Source: Apostichopus japonicus | Taxonomy: Eukaryota > Echinodermata > Holothuroidea > Aspidochirotida > Stichopodidae | Assembly: GCF_037975245.1 (NCBI RefSeq) | Contig: NC_092568.1 | Location: forward strand, 28,487,501 to 28,551,500 | Reading direction: 5' to 3' | DNA length: 64,000 bases | Part shown: one piece after another, positions 24,431 through 35,800 of the stretch | How positions within the stretch are numbered: position 1 is the stretch's first letter | Layout: each line of letters begins with the position of its first letter | Made by a program: the position numbers and the translations under genes | The notes under the pieces: model-generated | Databases searched by the model: none | What the model saw: the letters and a program-made list of their open reading frames with translations, nothing else | What the model was told of the DNA's origin: nothing

Positions 24431-25019
24431 TTTTTTTCTTTTCTTCATGTATTTCTCGCGTAGAAAATATTCATATTGCACGATTTTTGGACATGCAGCA
24501 ACTGAATCTGTTTCAATCGTGCTGCTAAATAGGTATAATTTGTTTTCACATTTTCACAGGCAACTAATAGCTATTACTGAGCGTCTATAGGCAATTGCAG
24601 TGAAAACGTCGTCTATTCCTTGTGCCAAAACTACTAGTCGCCGTGAGCAACTCAAATACGTGTACATGATGTCTCGAAGCGACGTGTTAGTGGTAAATGC
24701 CCCGTCGCGCCGTACATTTATTCCTTAAAGCCCAAACAGGCTCTAGTGTACTAATGTGTATATTGCGTCAATAGGGGACGATTTAGACGCCTTTTTACGG
24801 GGATAATTTGTAAATATGTATAATGAATTGTCAATAGGTACCTTAGAGTGACCATCTCCAAGGTCAATAAATACTATTACCGATCGGCTATAGGCAATTG
24901 CAGTGTTTACGTCATCTATTCCTCGTGTGGAAGGTATGCCGATAGCTGTATACCTATTGGCTGGAGGCCAACGTGTCGAAGTTACGTAGGCTGAGCTACC
25001 ATGTGAGCTTATGTACAAA

Positions 25020-25089
25020 TGACCTGTTGGTTTGAAGGTATGGTTCTCGTTTGGTGTGCGCAAGGTCCCGGGTTCGATTCCCCGTTAAC
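25020..25089 (+). pseudogene. tRNA-Pro-like sequence, array copy 4
   Basis: As copy 3, but GCGCAAG replaces GCGCGAG in the anticodon stem and the 3' end reads CGTTAAC. B box intact; seven-T run. Confidence 0.6.
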
Positions 25090-25676
25090 TTTTTTTCTTT
25101 TCTTCATGTATTTCTCGCGTAGAAAATATTCCGATTGCACGATTTTTGGACATGCAGCATTTGAATCTGTTTCAATCTTGCTACTAAATAGGTATAGTTT
25201 GTTTTCATATTTTCACGTTCAATTAATAGCTATTACCGACCGTCTATAGGCAATTGCAGTGAAAACGTCGTCTATTCCTTGTGCCATCTAGTCGCCGTGA
25301 GCAACTCAAATACGTGTACATGATGTCTCGAAGCGACGTGTTAGTGGTAAATGCCCCGTCGCGTGGCAATTTTATTCCTTCAAGCCCAAACATGATCCAT
25401 TGAACATTATAATGTGTATATTGCGTCAATAAGGGAAGACTTAGACGCTGATTTCGGTGATAATTTGTAAATATGTATAATGAATTGTAAAAAGGTACCT
25501 TAGAGTGACCATCTCCAAGTTCAGTAAATAGCTTTTACCGATCGGCTATAGGCAATTGCAGTGTTTACGTCATCTATTCCTCGTGTCGAAGGTATGCCGA
25601 TAGCTATTACCGATTGGCTGGAGGCCGACGTGTCGAAGCTACGTAGGCTGAGCTACCATGTGAGCTTATGTACAAA

Positions 25677-25746
25677 TGACCTGTTGGTTTGAAGGTATGG
25701 TTCTCGTTTGGTGTGCGCGAGGTCCCGGGTTCGATTCCCCGTCAAC
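25677..25746 (+). pseudogene. tRNA-Pro-like sequence, array copy 5
   Basis: Matches copy 3 in the anticodon arm and B box, with an eight-T run. The unit following it is cut short at about 25845. Confidence 0.62.
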
Positions 25747-25845
25747 TTTTTTTTCCTTTTCTTCATGTATTTCTCCCGTAGAAAATATTCCGATTGCACG
25801 ATTTTTGGACATGCAGCATTTGAATCTGCTTCAATCTTGCTACTA

Positions 25846-26158
25846 TTTATGCCGGTATTACCGGTATATAACAAGCTCAAAATTCGCTAATGTGAATGGC
25901 CTATTTAATGCCGTTATTAATACTATTAAATACCGGTATAGTACACCATTTAATGTCGGCATATATTAATTTTTCATGTTTTTGATATCGGCATATAATT
26001 TATTTATTGCGGGCCACTTAATGTATTTATGAAGGATATAAATGCTTTTTATGTCCTCGTACATTAGAATTAATACCGTTTAATACTGGCATATGAAGCT
26101 GCATGGTGATTGGCTGAGAATTAATGCCGGTATTGAATAGAATTAATACCGGTAATAA
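25846..26158. repeat. CCGGTATTA-motif cluster, possible small mobile element
   Basis: Several NCCGGTAT/ATACCGGN motifs occur near both sides (about 25851-25866, 25932, 26126, 26148), in both orientations, within very AT-rich DNA. They resemble subterminal repeats of a small transposon, but I could not define clean ends or a target-site duplication. Confidence 0.4.
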
Positions 26159-26839
26159 TTTTCATTCGAACGGACATTAAATCAGCAATTATTTCCCGTA
26201 TGGCCTCCACTCAACGGGATATCATTTGTTTGTGTCTCCATCGCTCCCGGGCTTATCCAACCACTGACCTAGTTTAGTTTAGTTGCATCTTTTTCATTGA
26301 TAAATCATTACAAAGAAACCTTTTTCATTGGTGTACTGTTTTACATTGTCGTCTCCGTCAACCAATCAGCGACAAACATAGTTTGTGGTCCACATAAATG
26401 CATTACAGCGGCACAGCTTCACAGGCGTTCAACCACTGATCAGTGCGCTCAACAACTATCAGTGAGCCTACTGTAATAGCAAAGATTCTAAATAAATAGG
26501 TATCGGTTGTGCATATATTTCATATAACTTTGAACTCATTACCTTGCAATGGCCTAACGTATAACATGTAGGCAAAGCTCGATGTCAGTCCTATCACTTC
26601 GTTTTCCAGAGTAATCTTAGGGGCTTTGTCAATTAATTAATTGAATATGCAAACAAAGTACCACAGCCTTTGAAGTTTGAACAGTTCAGGTACATCACGA
26701 GACGATATTGGCAGTTCGCAATAAATTGCATGGTAGCTGAACGGAATGAGGAATTTCAGCGTTGCTTCACGGTACAGTAAACAGTTAGAAACGGACACAA
26801 AACATTGCGCTTACGTTGTTACAAGTTACTGATTGCAAA
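26159..26839. other. Upstream region of the GH36-like gene
   Basis: No gene is seen. It presumably holds the promoter and 5' UTR of the gene starting at 26840. The nearest upstream gene, POLR1C, is divergent and about 5.5 kb away. Confidence 0.4.
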
Positions 26840-29800
26840 ATGTCCAATGCAACGATGATTTCAACTTGTCTCGTTGCTCTCATTTACGCCTCATTCATTG
26901 CCCAAGTTTCATACTGTAAAGGTAATCACATATGTTGACCTGTGTATAACTATAAGTTCGGCCATCCAGGCATAGCCTGGGCTAGGACTAACGTTAGATT
27001 AGAAGTAGAAGTTATGTTATGTTATGAAGTTATGTTTAGGCCTACTGTAGGCTAGGTGATACAGTAAGGTATACAGTGAATTATTCAACAGAAGGCTTAG
27101 CCTGTGCTTTAGTGAATTAAACCATTCTTCACAACTTATCACGACTTATCTACATTATGTAGAGACTAAGTAGGTCTGAATTAGGAACTGGCATGCTCAA
27201 TTATTCATTCAGATTGGAAAGTGGCAAGTTATACATATTATTTAAAAGTTATTGAAGGAATCTATATATGTGCATAGGTTTTCATCTTTCATAGAACTAT
27301 AGCTGACATGCAAGTAGGTCAGCAATCAACATAAACAACATACCAAATAAATGGTTATATGAAATATCCCATACAAAAAAGCCCTGCATAGAATCCCGCA
27401 GGATCCTGCGGGATTTTATGCAGGATTTATGCCAGGATTTGGCCACATCCTACATGCTTATTAAGGATTCCTGTACATGCATCATGGAATCCTGCGTGCA
27501 TATGAAGGATTCTTGTACGTTTGGAAGGAATCCTGTTCCATATACAGGAATCCTATAGGATTCCTGCAGGACTTTTTTGTATGGGATATGTTTCATCACA
27601 GATTTTTATACTATTATTCATACAGTAGCCCTTGCAGCTGGTTCAGGACTAAAAGCTAGATTGTTTGTGGAATCTCAACACACTGCAGCTATTTAAAGTG
27701 TTGCCCCTATACTATAGTGTTGAATATATGCAAAAATGTAAAATTTGGACAAGTATGAAGGCAAGGTATACATATCCTCCCCTTCCCCAAATAATGACAG
27801 TCAGCCATTTCCAAAGGTTTTGTTTAACCGCTAGTATCCCAACTGTTTAATTATTTGATATATTTCTTATAGCTGTGCAGTGGAAGGGTTCTTCGGTCAT
27901 TGTTAGTAATGATGATCTCACTCTTCAAGTCAACAAAGATGGCTCCTACAGTTTATCAATTCAAGGTTCCCAGTGGCTTAATAGTCATGATACCTTCTTC
28001 ACCATCGGTAACAAGATTTACTCCAAAATGAACGGAACCTTGCATGTTGTATCCGGTGTTCAGGTCAGCCGGGGATATGATTCTCACTTGGGAGCATTCA
28101 CCAAAACATCCCTGACTTGGCAAGCTGATGACTCTGCAAAAACAGAAGTAGTGACAAGTTTCAACATGTTTGAGGACTCGCCAGCTATTACTTTCACACA
28201 GGTACAAAAAATATCTGACAGTAATGTTGTGTTATATCTATACATGAATCATTAAACCGGACTGCAAAACTGTTTATGGTTCTTTCCATAAAATGTGGGC
28301 CTCCTCTTCACGATGTCCTGAATTGTGAATTCGTAGCTCTGTAGAACATTCACGATGCCTATTCTGTGTACTTACAGTAAAGCTACCATCTAAAAGAGTA
28401 CCAAGGCAAAAAATAAAATGTCTTTGAACCCAACAACTTGGAATTCATGGTCCACTAGAGAGTATCTGATGATAAAGTGCTATATAATATCACCATACAT
28501 AGTTCATGTTGCAGGGATACATGGTGTCAGAGAGTTGGACCCTTGAGTTATTGGATTCAGGACCCTCATAAGGTTTCTGAATATGGCAGTTTTCATCGAG
28601 AAAATCTTTACCCTTTCAGTGTCTAAGTTTTTCCTGACTCTTTGTTTCTTTTGGCTGTTGTGATGTAAAACCTGATGCTGTTCGATGCAGAAATATGTTA
28701 ATAAATATATGGGAAAGGCAGAGAGAGGGGGAGGGGGGCGGGCAGGAGTGGTAGTGATCTTTCAGGCAAGGTTTAGGATGGAGATCAGGAGCGCTCTAGT
28801 CATGACTCATAGTAATGTGCTGGAAAGAAGATGAAGTGGGAGCTCCAGGGGGGGGGGGGGGGATGGCGGGGAGATGTGTATCCTTAACTGATTATCTCAA
28901 TTTACAATGTTTATGATTGCATTTGCTCTTTTCAAGGATTTCAGCCATGCAGGGATTCATGGCTCTAGTGTTGGAGATGAGAATAAAGTTTGCACCAGTT
29001 TCCCTAGCTTTACGGTTACCAAAACCATGAATTCAGCCCTGGGGTTTATGTCATATGGACATATCTTCATTCACGATGTTGCTGTTGGAAGGTAAAGTAA
29101 CCTCACATATGCAAATAGGTGTATCCTTTTGTCATGTTAGGAATGTATCCTTTCTGTTCATGTATACCTCAGCTTCGTCTTATGCCAGCAGGAATCCATT
29201 GTTTTTTTAAAAGGGTTTCTCCTGTGCATAGAGAGTGTATTGTAAGAACCTTGAGTTCAATGTAAACACTTCCTCCTATCAAATTTGACCCATACTAGGA
29301 GGATCAATGACCATGTCAATAAATACCACTGTTAAGATAGTTCTTCACAGTGTTCAGATTAAATAAAATAATACCTTACAAGTGGACATCCACATGTACT
29401 TCCCCAATTCTGTTCCTTCTCCTGGCAACTTACTTTTGTTGTAAATCTCATATTAACAAACTATTAAAGTTTGTGTAATAGAGTACCTAGATTTAAAAAA
29501 AAAAACTTAATTCATTCTCATCTACATACAGTATGCAGGAATATTCTGGATTTTTAGCTTTGGATATTGTTGCCTCATACATTGGAATTTTGGTATTGAT
29601 TGATTGATTGGCTTATTAATTTATTTCAATATAAACTTCATTGTCATTCCAGTTGGAATAGTAGCAGTAAAGATGTACAGAGTGGCCTTTATGGTGGTCC
29701 ATTGGCCATCTTTGACAAAACTGGGAGTACAATAGTCATGTCTGCCTTTAATGAGTTCATGGCCTCATCGGTTTACTACGACCCTTCCCAGAATGCAGTT

Positions 29801-32800
29801 ATGCAAGGGGTCATGGGAAAAGTGAAGGAGATTCCCAAAGGGTACAAGTTACAAACAGTCATTCATTTTGGAATGGGACTGAAGAAGGTATGTTGTTCAA
29901 AAGTTAATTTTATTTCTAATATATTCAAGTCAGACTGTAAAACAGAAGCCTGATCGATGAAGTTTACATAGGAAGACTATTAAAGGCATTGAAGACTCGT
30001 ACCAAACCGTGTGGCGCGCGCTGAAAAAGTTAACTTTCTGTTTTCTTGCAAGTGAAGTTTTCTTCTTGTCGCTACAAAATGCAGATAGTAATGAAATGTG
30101 ATACCTTGTTATCTTTTATCTAGACCTGAGATGTCCATCGCTGCTATGTACACTGTGTTGTGAGTACACTGTGTTGTGGGTATTGACCGTAGTGTATGTA
30201 TTGACTGTACACTAGTGTCTAATTACCGACGGTAGCAAGCTGAGTGTGTGTATTTTCTGGGTTCGATGGTAGTGGCTAACACTTCTGTTACACCTCATTC
30301 GAAACTAGGTCAAAGTACCGACATGAGACGTTTCTTTGTGCGCGAGTCTTCTCACCCTTTTAAGAACAACGTTCGTACAAAACTAATGAGCTTTGAAAGA
30401 AGAAGGAAAAAAATTGATATTGTCATAGGTAAAGATTGATTTCTTGAATGGAATGTTTGATTGGGTTGTTTTGAAACCCTTGCATTCTCAGTAACTGTTC
30501 CAACATAACAAACTTGGCATTGTCATGTCTCTCCTCTCATGAGTTCCATGTATCAGGCCTTGAAATTTAATCTATTTACCAACTAAATGCCAGCGAGTCA
30601 GGCCTTTTGCCAGTAGGAAATAATTCACTGTCATCTTTTTACCAGTAGACATTAACAACTTAAAACTTATGATAAGTCAGTCAAAGAATCTGTATGATTT
30701 CCATATACCTAACATAAACCCTTGTATTACTGCTTATAATCAGCAAATATTACTGGGCTGCTATCACAAGCCTGTACAGTAACTGATATGTGTTGTAATT
30801 CAGGAAAATGCTAGTGAAATCTTGAATTTATCCAGTAGAATTTTAAGAACTGGCATTTTTCAGCAAGTTACTAAAATTGTGAAATCCTAAGCCAGGATGT
30901 GTTTATATCTGTCCTTGAGTTCATTGACTAATGCCTGGCCTTTTGGAGGTAGAAAGTTAAAGGGGAAACAATTTGATGTTTTGAAGAATCATTGTCCTTT
31001 AATAGTGGTTTTTACTTTTTGCTGACTAAAGTAAATTGTTTGTATAGTATCATACAGATCACACACTTTCATGTCCAAATTTGTTAGTTTCAAGGTTTTC
31101 TTTTCTAACATAATAGGCTTGGTTTGGTTGGGGAAATCTGTTACTGAAGAATTATGGTACCAAACGCTGGACGGACACTGACCCTTCCCTGAAATATCTT
31201 GGTTATTGGACAGATAATGGTACGTAACACTCAATGAAAAGAATTATGCATTATCATAGTTCTACAACCTACAGTACAGAGTATAAAGCCATTTGCCCAT
31301 TTTGCATGGCATTTTGACACGCGATACTGTAAAAATTGTTCCATGTTAGTTTTGCATTATCTCAGAAGTGTCATCAGAATATCTTTTGTGGTGCATAGTG
31401 ATCAACTTGAGACTTAGTCTCAATATTTATACCACTGGTTGAGAGAATTCCTTAGACATAAACCATTAAAATGCGTTCTCATCTATTCGCACTGATAGTG
31501 ATCTATGTTTTGTGAAATTGTCCTGCAGACTAGAAAACCAACTAACTTATGATAAACCCTAAGCTCAATTCAAGGATAATGTTATCCCTAGTGTAATCCC
31601 CAAAGTGAAGGTTCAATGCTTACTTCATTTTCAATCGATTCTCTTCACGATACTGCTTCTTTCTCCATCTTTTAGGTGCCTTCTACTATTACAATATGGA
31701 GAAAGGCAAAAATTATGATCAGACCCTGGTGGATGTCAAAAAGTATGTGGATGAAAACTATATCCCATACAGGTAACTCTGATTTCCTTAGTTGTGGTAG
31801 CTTGGTATGTGGTAACAGAGGTATAACTAACCATTAGCATTCACTATCTAAACCTTAAAGGTAGTCAGTACAGGCCCCAATTTATAGTACGATATCATAT
31901 TGCTAGAAGTTTTCAAAAAGTACTTTCCTGGAGGTCTTTTCTCTCCAAATTGTTCTCAGACATTTTTAAGGAACACACAAGATGACCGAATGTCCTAGTG
32001 AGGAAATTCCCTCAAAGGTTGTTTTAAAAACAGTTTAAGAATTTTGACCAACATTGACCATATTTGAATATATAGCATATTCGGGGCCAATACAGCATAC
32101 CTTTAACTTAGGTACTAGCTGTTTTTTCAATAGACTTATTTAGCGAAATAAAAAGCTTGACAGGAAACTAAAAAGCAGGCTTTTCCAAGTAGTCTTTTCT
32201 TTCTAAAACCTTCACAAATCTTTGATGTGACCATTATAAATATGTGCTAAATACCTATATAGTACCTAATGAAACCATCCACATTGAACAGGTTGTCACT
32301 TGATTAGTTAACAGTGACTGACAGTTCTACATCTCAATTGTAACCAACTTACCACATCTATCTTAAGGTCTCAGCATAAATGTAGTTTTACCTAGTGGCC
32401 TTTTAAGTGACATTATTTCTAATACAGTTTGTTCAAGGGCAATAGATACTAATGTGTTTGTACGTGGCTTGAGATAATCCATGACTAATGTCATGTTCTA
32501 TTTAGGCTACATGTTTGTCTTGCAAAGCTTTGGGTAAACACCCATTGCAACATATTAAATGAACAAGTCTATTTTCCTCTCACATCCGAATGGTTTAGTG
32601 TTTATTTCATAGGAACTAGTAGTGACCTTGCATCACCAAGGTCGTAGATTATCTCTATTTATATATTGTATTTCACTTACCTCACTTGGATCAGGGCTGT
32701 AGTAGACTGATCAATGTATTTAGAGCACCAGTTAATAAGCAGTTTTGTGTCTTTTCTAGTTCATCATAAACTATGGGATAATATACCTGTACTCATGTCA

Positions 32801-35800
32801 TGTTGGGATCATGAAGCATCTCATAATCATGGACGTTAAATATGAATCTAAGAGACTCAGTGACTTCGGTCAGCTTGCGGCTTTGATAAGCCAATGAGGC
32901 TTCTTTGTGAGTTCCTGCTTGCAGGCCTGAGGATCAAAAATAAGTACATACATACATAGCCCTGGGTGGCACAAAGTTGTGAAATGACATGCATAACATA
33001 TAAACAAACATGTGTTTCCCCTCTTACAGGTATATGCAACTTGATTCATGGTGGTACTATAAGGGACTCCATGGTGGAGTAAAGAATTGGACCGCTATGC
33101 CATTGGTCTTCCCAAATGGTCTGAAGTAAGTTACAGTAGTATTCTTGCTTTCATTAGTCTTCGGGTAGCATCCACAATAACGAGACGTGCATTGAACTAT
33201 TCTTTAATTGTACCACACATGCAGGAAACAAGCATGTTTTTACCTGAACGAGAATCAAACCATTAATCTAGAGCATGGGGTTTTCTAAAGCCCGGCATTG
33301 CAGGCCAAAACCAGTGGGCACAATTCAGCCTCTGAGAAAAATTGTTCCATAAGCTCAGGCTAGAGAAAAGTTGTCACTTATTTGTTATGATGCTTTCTCA
33401 ATATTTTCCTTTCTGATAGAACCTTTCAGAAGGAAGTTGGCTACAGTTTTCACGCTCATAACCGTTGGTGGTAAGTGTTCAGAGTTGGACTTTTGGCAAT
33501 AACGTTTTCTAGTGTACCTTCTGTTTAGACACTGTTATATGCAACAGAGTAACAGTATGATTTGTGCCCATTTAGTGCTTTTCTTTTGTTTTTGATTAAA
33601 AGTTTTATCTGCAATTTTAATAGGTCCCCAGATACGGATTATGCCAAGCAAAATGGAGGGAAGTATGAGTTTATCGTAGAAACAGGAAAGGCCCTTCCAC
33701 AAGACAAGGTAAAAACATTAGTCTCCATAATTACCATCATAAATGTGTTGTCTATGTTTTAAATTAGTGATAGATAAATTAAAGGCATTGAAGACTCGCC
33801 CCTGAAACCGCGTGCGGCCATCTGAAAAAGTTAATTTTCTGTTGCTTGCAAGTGACATTTTGTTCATGTCGCTACAAAATGCAGACAGTAATGAAACGTG
33901 ATATCTTGTTATCTTAAGCTGGACCTGAGATGTCCATGCTTTTTTGTTTGTACACTGTGCTGTGGGTATTGACCGCAGCTGTATGTGATGACTGTACACT
34001 AGTGTCTAATTACTGACGGTAGCAAGCTGTGTGTATATTTTCTGGGATTTGATGGTGGTGTCTAACACTTCTGTTACATCTCATTCGAAACTAGGTCAGA
34101 TTACCGGCATTAGATGTTTCTTTTTTGCGCGAGACTTCACACCCTTTAACTATTGCTCAAAGTAATGGACTCACTATGACAAGATTAGATTGAGAGGGAA
34201 GTTTGTTGACTAGCAGTTGTGATAGAAATAAGCTTAAATAGATCAAAGACAAATAAAAAGAAGATGGTTTGAGCTTATGCTTTGACTTTACAGCAGTTTC
34301 AGTTTATGGAAATTTTCCACTAATTTTGTCGAGTGATAATGAGGAAGTAAACTTATTTTCAGAGCAATATAATTCATATTCTGAAATTATGGGGATAACT
34401 TTTGAGAAAACTAAATATAACTTTAAGCAGCAAACTAGTTTACCATAACATTTCTTAATATTTAGAATTTAAGAATGTTCTAATATGAAAATAAAAGCAG
34501 TTTAAGAAAAGCCCATTGGAATGTTTTCTGTTTACGTTTGTTTATGTGGTGTTCCTAATTCAGCTGATATTGTGTTATGATTCTTGTTATTACATGTAAT
34601 GCATTAGTTCTTAATACTACAGTCACAACACTTTGTCGTTAACAGGACTTCTGGGATTACCTTATGTCAAGTTCAAAAGAGTGGGGATTGTTTCTCTATG
34701 AGCAGGTAAGATCATCAAATTATGTCATATTTGATTTTAGTCATTCCAAATTTTCAAATATCATTTACTTTCAACACATTTTGAAATAGCATATTAATTT
34801 ATTGGTTATAATGTGGCCATGAAACAGTGTTTAAACTTGCACATTTTAAATAGTCAAATTTCTCTTGAAGTAAATCCCTTTCTGCCTGTTTGATAGGTAC
34901 CATTCAACCCACTGGCAATGCAACTGTGTTGCATTTTATCTTGTATCGCAAAGCATAGCAATATGCGAAATGAGCGAGATGCAACACAACAGAAACTATG
35001 TATATCAGTTTTGGAACACTGGAGCATACTACCTTCAAGTAGTTTTTTAATTTAAAATAATCCTATACCTGAAAACTGCTCTATAAAATGTGAACACTGT
35101 TTTATTCAGTAAAGTCAAGTAAAAACTTTATTACTCCATAAAAAGGTCATTTTGGTACTCGCACTGGTCATAAAAAATACGAAAAGAGACTGCCTGGTTG
35201 CGACCCTTGGTTAAGAGTAGTTATTCACTGATAACATTGGACTATATATTCCTGAGGCCACTGGTTTCAATTCCATTCTAGTCAGTTCTTGTGTATTCAC
35301 ATGTAATTTAACATATATGTGTAATCTGTCTTTCAATGTCAGGATTGGCTCAATCAGCAGTTTGAGTCGATGGATGCAACCTTAGAGAACATTACAGTCG
35401 GTCGGACTTGGATGATGGGTATCGCTTACGGCGCAATGAAAAATGACATGTATCTCCAATTCTGTATGCCCATGGCTAGACATCTGCTCCAGAGTGTTGA
35501 AATACCACAGCTAACCCAGGTTTGGATGGGGTTTTCTTGTTGTCCAATATTTACATATTTCAGAATTGGAAAAAAGCAGGTTTTGTGGACAGGTTTTCTC
35601 TTCCAAATGGTAGGGGAGGAGGAGAGGTAGGTATAAGTCTATTTTCTGATGGTCAGAGTTATCTATTTTATGTATCTAAGAAGCCTACACACATGGGGTT
35701 TATTCAAATTTTAGAATGCTAAAATAGTGCTATGATATATCAAAAGTACTTTCCTACATTCGGGAAGGTCCCAACTACATCATAAAGAAATTGTCTTAAA

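Larger units (their letters stand above)
22800..25845 (+). repeat. Tandem satellite-like array with a tRNA-Pro-like sequence in each unit
   Basis: Units of about 658 bp repeat head to tail: the tRNA-like parts start at 23701, 24361, 25020 and 25677 (steps 660, 659, 657), plus one short unit whose part starts at 23347 (step 354). Each full unit has an ATTATAATGTGTATATTGCG-type segment, a TTGTAAATATGTA segment, two or three copies of a GCTATTACCGA..GGCTATAGGCAATTGCAGTG subrepeat, the tRNA-like part with a T-run, and a GCCGTGAGCAACTCAA segment. The short unit lacks roughly 300 bp, as if lost by recombination between subrepeats. The left edge (22810-23040) dissolves into TTGTAAATATGTAT and AATC simple repeats. 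The last unit stops at about 25845, where the CCGGTAT cluster begins. No protein is supported. Confidence 0.88.

Noticed and set aside
23347-25746. Functional tRNA-Pro genes
   Set aside because: The acceptor stem does not form and the anticodon loop has 9 nt; only the Pol III box and T-run are intact.
22800-25845. CRISPR-like repeated structure
   Set aside because: Units are about 658 bp, animal genome context, no spacer pattern; it is a tandem satellite.
23381-25969. Several similar 60-100 codon frames containing SCISPVENIPIARFLDMQ or FFMYFSRRKYSDCT
   Set aside because: They are the same stretch of each satellite unit read across the tRNA-like part and its T-run; frame and ends differ between copies.
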